Below are positions 15,492-23,068 of a stretch of DNA of 42,646 bases, piece by piece. How positions within the stretch are numbered: the first letter of the stretch is position 1; the number at the start of each line of letters is the position of its first letter. This DNA comes from a virus. The notes under the pieces are model-generated. The model had not been told where the DNA came from, ran no database searches, and saw only the letters and a list, made by a program, of their open reading frames with translations. The stretch is from the IMG/VR virus record IMGVR_UViG_3300047320_000349, positions 1-42,646 of that record; one strand, written 5' to 3'. The position numbers and the translations under genes are program-made.

Positions 15492-16454
15492 TTACAGCAC
15501 GACGATGCGCCACTCGTCGTTGCCATTGACCGGCATGAAGCGCAGGTCGTAGCCGATGAGGCGCTTGCCGTTGCGCTCGACTTTTTTCGGCGCCAGAAGC
15601 TGGACGGCAGGTGCGAAGAAAATGATTTTGTTGCCGCCAACAGTGCCGATGACGATGCCCAGGCTCTGCGTGGTGTTGGCCTTGACCATCGCCATCAGCG
15701 CGATCTCCTGGGCGGCAGTCAGGTCGAATTCCAGGCTGCCGGTCGACTCGCGGTCGGTGACGTCCACCGTCTCGACGCTGAGCATTGCGTTGAAGCCGAC
15801 CTGGTTGCCGACCTTCATTTCGAGACCAGTGCTCGAATAGAGCGTGCCGCCAGTGAGCGCACCAGCGGCATACACGCAGCCCAAGGTGATGTCGATGACG
15901 TTCGCCTTGGTCATCGCCACAGGCTTCTTCCAGGCCGTATAGGTGCCGGTGTCGTTCGCTGCCGCCATGCCGCCGTCCAGTGCGGTCCAGTCGAACTTGA
16001 GCGTCGGGCGGTCCCCTGCTTTCGCCGACAGCGTGAAGTCGCCCATGGCGGCAAGCAGCTTGTGCAGGGCGCCATCGTCGTAGTAATACTGGGTCGCCGA
16101 TTTCAGGCCGGTCGAGACCGGGGTGTATTCCACGCGGGCGGGGCTGGCCAGCACGCCTTCAGCACATGCGCACGCCTGCAGCAGCTGGCCCCACGCCGGG
16201 GCCGTGCCTGCGGTACCGGAGCCGGCAAGCTCGACGGTGTAGCTCGCCTTGACGCTTGCCGAGCCGACCAGCTGCTCACTGGCGCCGAAAGTGCCGCGGA
16301 TCAGGTTGCGGTCGATGTTCTGGGCGTCCAGCGGGGTGATGTTTGCATCGCTGATCAGGATTGCATTGGCCGCGCCAGTCGGCACGGCGTCGGTACCCGT
16401 GGTGGCCTCGATCTTCGCGGCCACCATGGTGTTCTTGATATAACGTCCCGGCAT
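15492..16454 (-). CDS. Major tail tube protein
   Basis: The 320-residue protein has the start MPGRYIKNTMVAAKIEATTG, followed by a beta-rich body with repeated Gly/Thr turns and a C-terminal DLRFMPVNGNDEWRIVVL strand. This matches phage tail tube subunits of siphoviruses, which stack as hexamers around the tape measure. Length is larger than the common 140-250 residues, and the middle (residues 85-135, rich in Ala and Cys) may be an added surface domain. Position just before the G/GT chaperones supports the call. Confidence 0.75.
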   Translation of the reverse strand: MPGRYIKNTMVAAKIEATTGTDAVPTGAANAILISDANITPLDAQNIDRNLIRGTFGASEQLVGSASVKASYTVELAGSGTAGTAPAWGQLLQACACAEGVLASPARVEYTPVSTGLKSATQYYYDDGALHKLLAAMGDFTLSAKAGDRPTLKFDWTALDGGMAAANDTGTYTAWKKPVAMTKANVIDITLGCVYAAGALTGGTLYSSTGLEMKVGNQVGFNAMLSVETVDVTDRESTGSLEFDLTAAQEIALMAMVKANTTQSLGIVIGTVGGNKIIFFAPAVQLLAPKKVERNGKRLIGYDLRFMPVNGNDEWRIVVL

Positions 16455-16456
16455 GA

Positions 16457-16636
16457 TTACTGCTCCTGTTCGGTGTCGGTGTGGCCGGCTTCAGCAACTT
16501 CTGCTGCCGACTCGGTTGCGGGAGGTACTGGGTCGTTGGAAACCCATTCCGATTTGGCTTCGTCGAAGCGCCAGGAACCGCCACCAGGCGGCACCGGGAT
16601 ATCGCGCGCGGGGGCGCCGTTGTTTTCGGTGGTCAT
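16457..16636 (-). CDS. Small hypothetical phage protein, 59 aa, between tail terminator and tail tube
   Basis: An ATG at 16636 opens a 59-codon frame with stop at 16457-16459. It fills the gap between neighbours with only 1-2 bases on either side, which is typical of this operon. The sequence is proline-rich and acidic with no hydrophobic core: an N-terminal PARDIPVPPGGGSWRFD and a WVSNDPVPP turn, ending in Glu/Gln. It is probably flexible. Short tail-module proteins of the SWRFD/W type are frequent in betaproteobacterial phages; function unknown. Confidence 0.6.
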   Translation of the reverse strand: MTTENNGAPARDIPVPPGGGSWRFDEAKSEWVSNDPVPPATESAAEVAEAGHTDTEQEQ

Positions 16637-16637
16637 G

Positions 16638-17069
16638 TCAGTTCAGGGTGGAATTGGTGGTGCGGTGGTCTGCGATATAGGTGAGCCGAACCCACCCGGT
16701 TTTCTTGCCCTCAGCGGTGTTTTCCGCCTCCAGCCCGGCAATGCGCAGGTCGCCTACGAGGCCGCCAAGAGTGGTGTCCTGCGCCAGGCGATCGGCCACA
16801 GCGCCGAGCAGCGGGTCGACAGCCAGGTCACCGGACTGCTGCACGCTGCGCGCGAAGACCTCGACGGTGATCCGGCTTTGCCAGTCGATCGGCGCGCCGG
16901 AGATCGTTTCCCGCTCCGGCTGCGCGCCTTCCCACTGGATGCTCACAGCCTTGTCAGCCTGCTCGGGCACCACGGTCGAACGCGCTCGATCGATGACAGG
17001 GCAAACGGCAGGCGCAGCCTGGAGCACGGCGATCATGGCGCCGACGATCTGGGCGAACGAAGTGCTCAC
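16638..17069 (-). CDS. Tail terminator / minor tail protein (gpU-like)
   Basis: This 143-residue protein has a helical N-terminus (residues 1-25), beta strands through the middle (IDWQSRITVEVFAR), then the pattern DTTLGGLVGDLRIAGLEAEN and a final strand VRLTYIADHRT. That order is typical of small tail-completion proteins that cap the tail tube and join it to the head. It overlaps the upstream head-tail gene by four bases. The exact equivalence to gpU or gpZ is not certain. Confidence 0.6.
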   Translation of the reverse strand: MSTSFAQIVGAMIAVLQAAPAVCPVIDRARSTVVPEQADKAVSIQWEGAQPERETISGAPIDWQSRITVEVFARSVQQSGDLAVDPLLGAVADRLAQDTTLGGLVGDLRIAGLEAENTAEGKKTGWVRLTYIADHRTTNSTLN

Positions 17070-17362
17070 TGGGTCAGCCCCAACGTCAGGAGCGTCAAGC
17101 CGGTGCCGTCGGGCGCTGCGGCCAGGATGATGTAGGGCACGCCAGCAACCGCGATCTGCTGGTCGACGGGGCTGTCCATCACCGATCCCGATGCAACTAT
17201 CACGGTTGGCCCGGTGTCGGCCGCGCCCATGCCGAGGACAGCTACGGACGAGGGATTGCGGAAGACACCGGGGACCGTCGCGCCGTTGATATTGACCAGC
17301 ACATTACTGAGCTGGTTTAGGACAACGGCGTTGACAGCCACTTCGAGTTCGGCGAAGAACAT
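17066..17362 (-). CDS. Head-tail joining protein (gpFII-like)
   Basis: The 98-residue protein is strand-rich with the stretch VPGVFRNPSSV and a C-terminal AAAPDGTGLTLLTLGL. Order and length match lambda gpFII and related connectors, which fit between the head portal and the tail: a short N-terminal helix, a GVF-type loop and a beta sandwich. It follows the capsid-module gene and precedes the tail terminator, as expected. Similarity is by pattern only. Confidence 0.55.
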   Translation of the reverse strand: MFFAELEVAVNAVVLNQLSNVLVNINGATVPGVFRNPSSVAVLGMGAADTGPTVIVASGSVMDSPVDQQIAVAGVPYIILAAAPDGTGLTLLTLGLTQ

Positions 17363-17372
17363 GGCCGGATCC

Positions 17373-17705
17373 TTAGCGGACGACGCCGTCGAGCAGCACG
17401 GTCGCGGCGCTGACGCTGCCGCTCTTGTCGACCGTGACCGCGCCGACCAAGGTGTTGTTGGTGGCAGTCGTAGTGATCTTGCGGGCGGCGTCGTCCCAGT
17501 AAACTTTCGCGCCTGGGGCGGCGGTGTCGGCGGTCACGGCGGTGAGATCGAACACGCCTTCGCGCTTGATCTCGACTTGGGCGCCTTGAGCTGCGTTGTA
17601 GGCCGCGATGCCGAACAGCGTGCCGACTTTGACCCCTTGACCACTGGTCACGGCGTAAGGTGCAATCACCGTGATCATGGTGCCGGGTTGGATGAAGTTT
17701 TTCAT
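17373..17705 (-). CDS. DUF2190 capsid-associated protein
   Basis: The 110-residue protein starts MKNFIQPGTMITVIAP and has VTSGQGVKVGTLFGIA and EIKREGVFDLTAV, the signature of DUF2190 proteins. These lie next to capsid genes in many phages and are thought to decorate or stabilise the head, like lambda gpD. The ATG at 17705 was chosen over the longer frame that runs into the capsid gene, because the family begins here. It follows the capsid gene by 43 bases. Confidence 0.85.
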   Translation of the reverse strand: MKNFIQPGTMITVIAPYAVTSGQGVKVGTLFGIAAYNAAQGAQVEIKREGVFDLTAVTADTAAPGAKVYWDDAARKITTTATNNTLVGAVTVDKSGSVSAATVLLDGVVR

Positions 17706-17748
17706 TGGTCTCTTTCTTCGTAGATGAGCGATCAATCCAAGCCGAGGC

Positions 17749-19833
17749 TTACGCCCCCGCGTTCTTGTACATGCCGCGCCAGTCGATTGCCTTGGCTCCG
17801 AACACGTGACGGGCCTTGATCTGCAGACCGTCGACCTCGAATCCCTGGCGGGTCTCGGTGAACAAGCCCTCCTCGCCTTCCAGGAAGGCGTATTCGATTG
17901 TGTCGACCAGTGCCGGCGTAGCGGCCAGGTGCCAGGACTTGCCGTCGATGCGCGGGTCGACCACGACTTCCAGACTGGTGTTGTAGTTCGGGTTGATGTC
18001 ACTCGCCTTCGCGGCCACGAACGACGCCGAGGTGTATTTGTTTGCGGCGCTCTCGTTGTCCGGACCGACGATCAAGAAGGATGGAGTCAGGTTCAGCTTG
18101 CGGCCCTTCAGTCCGACCTGCTTGCGCATCGCCGCGCGACCATCGCCCAAGGTCAGATCGGTAATCGCGCTGTTGGCACCGGCCACGTTGCCGTGCGCGG
18201 CGTCGAACAGAGCAACACCGTCCGACATCAGGCCTGCGCCGGTCAGGATGCCGTAAACGATGTCGCCCTCGATCGCCGCAGCTTCCGCAGCCAGAGCCAG
18301 GGGAATACGGTCGAATGCGCTCAGGTCATCGTTGATGATCGTTTCCCAGGTCAGCGCGACAATACCGCCCCACTTACCCAGCGAATACTTCTCGGCCGAC
18401 TCGCCGAAAGCGATCATTTTGTACTCGCCACCCGGGTTAATCTGCTTGAACGCAGCCGATTCGGACAATTGGGTACGCGCCACTTCGCGGAAGTCCGGCG
18501 CCGTCGATTCGCGCGCCCAGCCGGTGAAGGTGCGTGCCTGAATCTCGTAGGCGGCGCGCAGTGTGCGGTTCACGGTCCCGGCAAGGATCTGCGGAAAGTC
18601 ACTGGTCGACATCATGCCGGAGCGGCCCTGCATGTCGCGGTCCAGGTTCATTGCCATCACCGCGATCTCGCGACGCGACAAACCGCGTGCGCTGCCGCCG
18701 CTCGACTCAATCGATTCGCGCGCCATATCCATCAGGTTCATGCCGCGGTACTGACGCGCAGCGCCCACGCGTTCGACATCGCCACGGAAAGACGCGCTTG
18801 GGTTTGCGCGCAGCACGATGGCGTCGCCGATCGCGTTACGGCGCCGTTCCGTCTCGTCGCTGACGGTATGAATGCGCACATTGCGGTGACCGCCAGCGCC
18901 GGCGTCGGCGCGAGCCAGTTCGTCCAGCACAGCAGCGCGCGCTTGGTCGACAGAATTACCGCTACGGATCAGGCCGGCGGCCAGCTGGCCGACGTTGTGG
19001 CGGGCGCACATTTCGGTGATCTCGGCGGCACGGTTTACCGCTTCTTGAGCGGCGCGGGCGGCAACGTCATCGCCGGCGGGCGGGTTCGCGGTCGCGGCAG
19101 GCGCTGCCGGAGCAACCGTCGGTGCGGCGCGGGTCTGGTCGGTGGGCGCATCGTTCGGTGCGCCCGTCTGGGTACCTGGCATCGGCATATTGGGTTCCTG
19201 TTGGGTTGGGGATAGGGCGGGCGCCCGGGTGATAAATTCGCAGGGGTGGCCGTTCTGCGGTGCGCTGCGCGTGCTTGCGCCTGCGTCGAACGGAACGGTC
19301 ACGAAACTGATTTCGTACGGCTCCCACGCGACGGCCCGATACAGCGGCACGTTGACGCCGTCGGTCCGGTCGATTGCGCGGGTGATTTCGTATCTGCTGA
19401 CGCGGTAGGTGAAGCTGATCGAGCGGATGATGCCGGCCCGGATGTCTGCGACGACTCCGGCCAGCTCAGGCCTGGTCGACAGGCGCAGCGTGGCTTGCCC
19501 TTCACCGTTTGAGATGCTGCCGCGAACGGCAACACCAATGATCGATTTGATGCCGCCTTGAATGTCGTGGTTGTCGATTACCTGTACCACGCCGGAGTCG
19601 AAGCGCGTCATGTCGACGGCCTCAGGGGTTACGAGCAGTTCCTCGTCGTACGGGGTGTCGTTATACCAGTCATAGCGCCGGCCCATCGCGCCGGTCGTCC
19701 AGACGACGTCGATGGTGTTATCGGCTTCGTTGAAAGTTGACGGCACCAGCGTTGCCGCGCGACTGAGCGGCGGCATATCTCGAGGATCGGTAGCGGAGCG
19801 GGCAGCGTTCTGCTGGGAGTTTGGCGTAGGCAT
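17749..19833 (-). CDS. Prohead protease / major capsid protein fusion
   Basis: The 694-residue protein (ATG at 19833; a TTG ten codons upstream lies within a repeat and is unlikely) has a protease-like first part (residues about 15-195) with VVQVIDNHD and, later, IIRSISFTYRVSRYE, consistent with the His and Ser of herpes/HK97-type prohead proteases. A Pro/Ala/Thr-rich linker follows (about 205-255), then a helical scaffold-like stretch and a capsid domain (about 300-694) with ETIINDDLSAFDRIP and ending AIDWRGMYKNAGA. One chain thus supplies protease, scaffold and shell, and must be cut during maturation. Such fusions are known in several phage groups. No separate protease or scaffold gene is present nearby. 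Confidence 0.88.
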   Translation of the reverse strand: MPTPNSQQNAARSATDPRDMPPLSRAATLVPSTFNEADNTIDVVWTTGAMGRRYDWYNDTPYDEELLVTPEAVDMTRFDSGVVQVIDNHDIQGGIKSIIGVAVRGSISNGEGQATLRLSTRPELAGVVADIRAGIIRSISFTYRVSRYEITRAIDRTDGVNVPLYRAVAWEPYEISFVTVPFDAGASTRSAPQNGHPCEFITRAPALSPTQQEPNMPMPGTQTGAPNDAPTDQTRAAPTVAPAAPAATANPPAGDDVAARAAQEAVNRAAEITEMCARHNVGQLAAGLIRSGNSVDQARAAVLDELARADAGAGGHRNVRIHTVSDETERRRNAIGDAIVLRANPSASFRGDVERVGAARQYRGMNLMDMARESIESSGGSARGLSRREIAVMAMNLDRDMQGRSGMMSTSDFPQILAGTVNRTLRAAYEIQARTFTGWARESTAPDFREVARTQLSESAAFKQINPGGEYKMIAFGESAEKYSLGKWGGIVALTWETIINDDLSAFDRIPLALAAEAAAIEGDIVYGILTGAGLMSDGVALFDAAHGNVAGANSAITDLTLGDGRAAMRKQVGLKGRKLNLTPSFLIVGPDNESAANKYTSASFVAAKASDINPNYNTSLEVVVDPRIDGKSWHLAATPALVDTIEYAFLEGEEGLFTETRQGFEVDGLQIKARHVFGAKAIDWRGMYKNAGA

Positions 19834-19835
19834 GA

Positions 19836-19887
19836 CCACATGATGCGGATTTCCCAGTACCAATTCTCGGAAAAGTGGAACAGTTTT
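19836..19887 (-). promoter_or_regulatory. Repeat element copy B, upstream of capsid gene
   Basis: Same 52-bp element as copy A (4 differences). It fills the space between the 63-aa gene and the capsid fusion, ending 3 bases before the ATG at 19833, so it must also serve as the leader of that gene. The conserved part nearest the gene (GAAATCCG..ATCATGTGG on the coding strand) may hold the ribosome-binding context. Confidence 0.5.
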
Positions 19888-19896
19888 ACGGCCGCG

Positions 19897-20088
19897 TTAT
19901 TTCTCGTGCTCGGCAACGTGGTAGCGCCCATCCCTCAAAACCAGGCTCTTCGCCGGATAGGCTGACGGAGCGGATGCCGGATCCAGCTCCGGCGTTACTG
20001 GCAGCTGGCCGACGGCACGCTGCGAATCCTCATTTGTCTTCGCGGCCACTCCGTCACGCAAGGCCAGCAGAGCGGTGATGTTCATCAT
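19897..20088 (-). CDS. Hypothetical protein, 63 aa
   Basis: This small soluble protein starts MMNITALLALRDG and contains a Pro/Ala-rich centre followed by SLVLRDGRYHVAEHEK. The start overlaps the upstream stop by four bases (20085-20088), so it is coupled to the large LamG-like gene. Similar short proteins with a final RDGRYHV-type strand occur in phage operons near structural genes; the role is unknown. Its stop is followed by repeat copy B. Confidence 0.5.
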   Translation of the reverse strand: MMNITALLALRDGVAAKTNEDSQRAVGQLPVTPELDPASAPSAYPAKSLVLRDGRYHVAEHEK

Positions 20089-21686
20089 GGGTCCACCTCG
20101 TTAAACCAGGTCGTTTTGTCGAACCGCTCGCCGTTGGCGCAGCGCACCCGCGCGATCCACTTCCAGCCCTCGGGCGGCGCGCCATCGATCCCGCCCAGGA
20201 ATGCCGCAATGAAGGTGCGCGACACCCCGTCGATCGTCACGACCTGGATTGTCGGCTCGGCCAGCTGGTCGACACCGAGCAGGACAAGCTCCACGCTTTT
20301 CGCTGTCGTGTTGCGATCGCGCAGTTCGGCGGTGATCTCCGCGCCGTACCAGCTTTCCTCATCCGGATCCCGGTCCACCTTCCATTTTTCGCCGTCCTTC
20401 GTTGGCATATTCAAGCTCATTTGAGCAATCCTCATCCTTGGGCCACTGCCCTCAAAAGTTACAATCCTGCTGCCGCTTCCTTCGAAGACGACAATGCGGG
20501 ATGGGTGGATTTTTGATACATCGATGCCGACCGGCGCTTGCTCGGACAGCCGCCCAACCGCCGCCGCGACAGCGGCAGCGATCCCTGTCAGCGCAATCCT
20601 CGTGGACAAGGCGCCGGTGGCGATCGCCGACGAGGCTGCGGTGCCAGCGAGGCCGGCTGCAGTCCCGCCAAGCGTCGCCGTCGCCGTGGACGTCGCTGCA
20701 GCAACGCCAGCCAGCCGGATCCCGGTGGACAGCACGCCCGCGCCAGACGACACCACGGCACCTACGCCCGCCAGGCGAATCGCCGAGTTGAGCGTTCCCG
20801 ATCCGACTGCCGCACTTGCCGCTCCGCCAGACATCCGGATTGCCGTGCTCAGCGCACCTGACGCCGAGGCCACGACAATTCCCGAGCCAGAAATCGATGT
20901 GTCCGCAACCACGGGCGAGTACGCGCTGACGGCCGCAAGCGCGGCGCGATCACGCGGAGCCTGCCACAGCGCCCACGGATTTTCCGAAAAGGCCTGAGTT
21001 TCAGCAGTGGTTGGCTCGATCGGTGTGAGCACCCGGCCGGCGAGAAGCGTGTCACTCTGGGAGGCCCAGTAGGACGCGCTGACGAAGGTACCGCAGTACA
21101 TCACGCTCGACGGATAGCTGATCGGGCTCTGTGCAATAAAGCGGATCAAGCGGCCGTTGCGCCAGAGTTCCATGCCGGACTGGCGGCGCACAATAACGAG
21201 GAGCGTCAATTCGCCCGGGGTCAGCACTTCGCCAGAAGGGTTCAGCGCATTGCTGCCGCCGGCACCCCAGTTGTAGACAGCGCCCCACTGGGTGGAAGAT
21301 CCGCTCGCCAAGTCACCGAGCGAGCCAGCGATACCGACCTGGGCGCTCTCCGAGCCCGTCAGGAATCCCGGCGATGTGTTCGATGAGTACAGGGTGGCTG
21401 ATGGGTACCCGTACCAAAATTCGACAAAGCTCTGCGTTCCGATCGCGGGCAGGGCCTCGGTCTGCACATAGAAATTTTTGCGGAATGCCCACGTGCGCCC
21501 GGCTGGCCGGACCATGCCGGCATAGCCCGTTCCGCCGCGGACCAGCTGCTTGCCAGTAGCGTGGTTGATGTCCTGTGATGCGGTGATGATCGCCAGCGCA
21601 TTCGCTGCAAACCGGTTAGATCGGTCGAGCTGGGCGCCCTGCTGCGGCTGCTGACGCAGGCGGCTCGGCAGTAAGAGCGCGCTCAT
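20085..21686 (-). CDS. LamG/concanavalin-like phage protein with Ala/Gly-rich internal repeats
   Basis: The 533-residue protein has three parts: an N-terminal beta-sandwich-like region (residues 30-240, with FVEFWYGYPSATLYSS and a GMELWRNGRLIRFI strand pair) resembling LamG/concanavalin lectin folds; a low-complexity repeat region (about 260-390) with units of roughly 20-22 residues such as GALSTAIRMSGGAAS and GTLNSAIRLAGVGAV; and a C-terminal domain (about 400-533). It may be a capsid-surface or adsorption protein. Its site between the portal and capsid genes is unusual for a fibre. Confidence 0.5.
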   Translation of the reverse strand: MSALLLPSRLRQQPQQGAQLDRSNRFAANALAIITASQDINHATGKQLVRGGTGYAGMVRPAGRTWAFRKNFYVQTEALPAIGTQSFVEFWYGYPSATLYSSNTSPGFLTGSESAQVGIAGSLGDLASGSSTQWGAVYNWGAGGSNALNPSGEVLTPGELTLLVIVRRQSGMELWRNGRLIRFIAQSPISYPSSVMYCGTFVSASYWASQSDTLLAGRVLTPIEPTTAETQAFSENPWALWQAPRDRAALAAVSAYSPVVADTSISGSGIVVASASGALSTAIRMSGGAASAAVGSGTLNSAIRLAGVGAVVSSGAGVLSTGIRLAGVAAATSTATATLGGTAAGLAGTAASSAIATGALSTRIALTGIAAAVAAAVGRLSEQAPVGIDVSKIHPSRIVVFEGSGSRIVTFEGSGPRMRIAQMSLNMPTKDGEKWKVDRDPDEESWYGAEITAELRDRNTTAKSVELVLLGVDQLAEPTIQVVTIDGVSRTFIAAFLGGIDGAPPEGWKWIARVRCANGERFDKTTWFNEVDP

Positions 21687-21689
21687 CCT

Positions 21690-22127
21690 TTAACCTACCG
21701 TCAGCGATACTTCCGACACATAAATCGCGCCGGCCGTGAAAGCGGCACCAGAATCGTTCTTGACCACGAATTTCACGTTGGGGGGCAGGACCCCACCGAA
21801 GGATGCTGCGACCGTGAACAAACCAGTCTGTGGCGTCCCTGCCGAAGGGAGTTGCAAAGAGCCGATCCGCGTCATGACAGCCTCGTCCGCGCTGTTCGCG
21901 CCGGTCTGGTAATTCAAGCCGTCGATGGAGCCGAGCGCGAATAGAACGGCCTGCTTGTTGCCGGACACGGCACCCGGGGTAATGTTTACCTCGACCAGCA
22001 GATCGGACGGCTGAGTTGTCGTGTTGTCCTTGGCGCCGGTGGTGACATAAGCGCCGGAGGCGAGCGTCCCCAGGAAGGGCGCGCTCACTCCTACTTTGCC
22101 GGTCACAGCTTGTTTCAGATTTGCCAT
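21690..22127 (-). CDS. Hypothetical structural protein, 145 aa
   Basis: The protein is beta-rich with many Gly, Thr and Ala residues, for example GTLASGAYVTTGAK near the N-terminus and FVVKNDSGAAFTAGAIYV at the C-terminus. That composition is typical of exposed virion proteins. It starts within the last codons of the gene upstream (13-base overlap) and is followed after 3 bases by the LamG-like gene. No family is recognised; virion decoration is a guess. Confidence 0.5.
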   Translation of the reverse strand: MANLKQAVTGKVGVSAPFLGTLASGAYVTTGAKDNTTTQPSDLLVEVNITPGAVSGNKQAVLFALGSIDGLNYQTGANSADEAVMTRIGSLQLPSAGTPQTGLFTVAASFGGVLPPNVKFVVKNDSGAAFTAGAIYVSEVSLTVG

Positions 22128-22552
22128 GCGGCCCTCACTTGTTCTTCGGTTACCACGCCCATGCCAAGCATTTCCGCGCGCGATGCCGACTGGATCGCCA
22201 GCGCCTTGAGTTGTTCAGCCAGCGCTTGCGGCATGGCGTCGGCGTCGACCAGGTTGTCGATCATTCCCTGCGTGCGCGCGTGCCCAACATCGATGCCGGA
22301 ATCTGTCGACAGGAAGGTCAGCGCCCACTTGACGGCGCTGATGCCGGATGCGGCAGCAGACAGCGCATCAAGGACATCGGCGCCGTCTTCGCACTCCGCG
22401 AGGATCGTGCGCGCCGTAATAAACCGCGGCTTAACCATGCTTTCTGTCAACGCATTTAGCAGCTCGACCACCTGGCCGGGCGCATCGGGCATCAGGTGCG
22501 CATAGCCCAGCCCTTTCGGGTCAGCGCGCAGCTCATCGGTCAGCGTCGTCAT
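22115..22552 (-). CDS. Hypothetical helical phage protein, 145 aa
   Basis: The ATG at 22552 was chosen because it lies just before the stop of the upstream gene and the coding signal begins there (MTTLTDELRADPKGLG). The protein is almost all helical, with LMPDAPGQVVELLNAL and an EEQVRAAW C-terminus. This layout (a DPxxxGYA/H segment and a helical body) recurs in small proteins coded near phage head genes. There is no membrane segment or known motif; function unknown. Confidence 0.5.
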   Translation of the reverse strand: MTTLTDELRADPKGLGYAHLMPDAPGQVVELLNALTESMVKPRFITARTILAECEDGADVLDALSAAASGISAVKWALTFLSTDSGIDVGHARTQGMIDNLVDADAMPQALAEQLKALAIQSASRAEMLGMGVVTEEQVRAAWQI

Positions 22553-22554
22553 GG

Positions 22555-23025
22555 TCAGTTGTCGATCTGGTAGGTCAGCTGGCCGGCGGCGAAGCTTGGG
22601 GCCGGGTCGCCGTTGTTGATGGTCTTCGGTGCGCCCAGCGCGGCGCGGATCAGCTCGGTGCCGCCGGTTAGAGCATCGAAAATGCCCCACTCGACCGCCT
22701 GCCCCCATGCGCCGGTCGGCGTCGGGAACGTGATTGCGTTGTTGTTCGAAGTAGTACCGCTCGAGCCGCTGGAGACGGCCGTGGTGCCGGCACCCTGCGT
22801 GCCCGCCCAGTTGGCCAGGTTGGCGGTGACCGCGACGCGCACATAGCCGCCGCCGCTCAGCTCGGTACCGACTGAGGCGTCGCTGCCGGCCGCGCCGATC
22901 AGGCCGACGTACAGCGTGGACGGGCCGGTGCCGGCGGCAGCGGTCGAGTTGGCCAGGCCCAGGGCTTGACCGCGGAACAAGAAGTCGATCAGCTTGTTTT
23001 CGAATGCGTCGGTATTGGCGCTCAT
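22555..23025 (-). CDS. Hypothetical phage structural protein, 156 aa (KLIDFLFRG type)
   Basis: The N-terminus reads FENKLIDFLFRGQALG, followed by STLYVGLIGAAGSD, GGGYVRVAV and ITFPTPTGAWGQAVEWGIFD. I know this arrangement from many phage genomes, where it is annotated only as a phage protein and lies near tail or fibre genes. It is Gly/Thr-rich and beta-structured, so a virion surface role is plausible. It is the first gene after the portal, 44 bases downstream. Confidence 0.55.
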   Translation of the reverse strand: MSANTDAFENKLIDFLFRGQALGLANSTAAAGTGPSTLYVGLIGAAGSDASVGTELSGGGYVRVAVTANLANWAGTQGAGTTAVSSGSSGTTSNNNAITFPTPTGAWGQAVEWGIFDALTGGTELIRAALGAPKTINNGDPAPSFAAGQLTYQIDN

Positions 23026-23068
23026 GGTTTCCTATCGTCTTGCGGTTGTGGTTACGTGACGCCGCTGA

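Noticed and set aside
17806-19215. 469-codon frame on the plus strand opposite the capsid fusion
   Set aside because: Arg/His/Gln-rich composition and position opposite a well-supported capsid gene.
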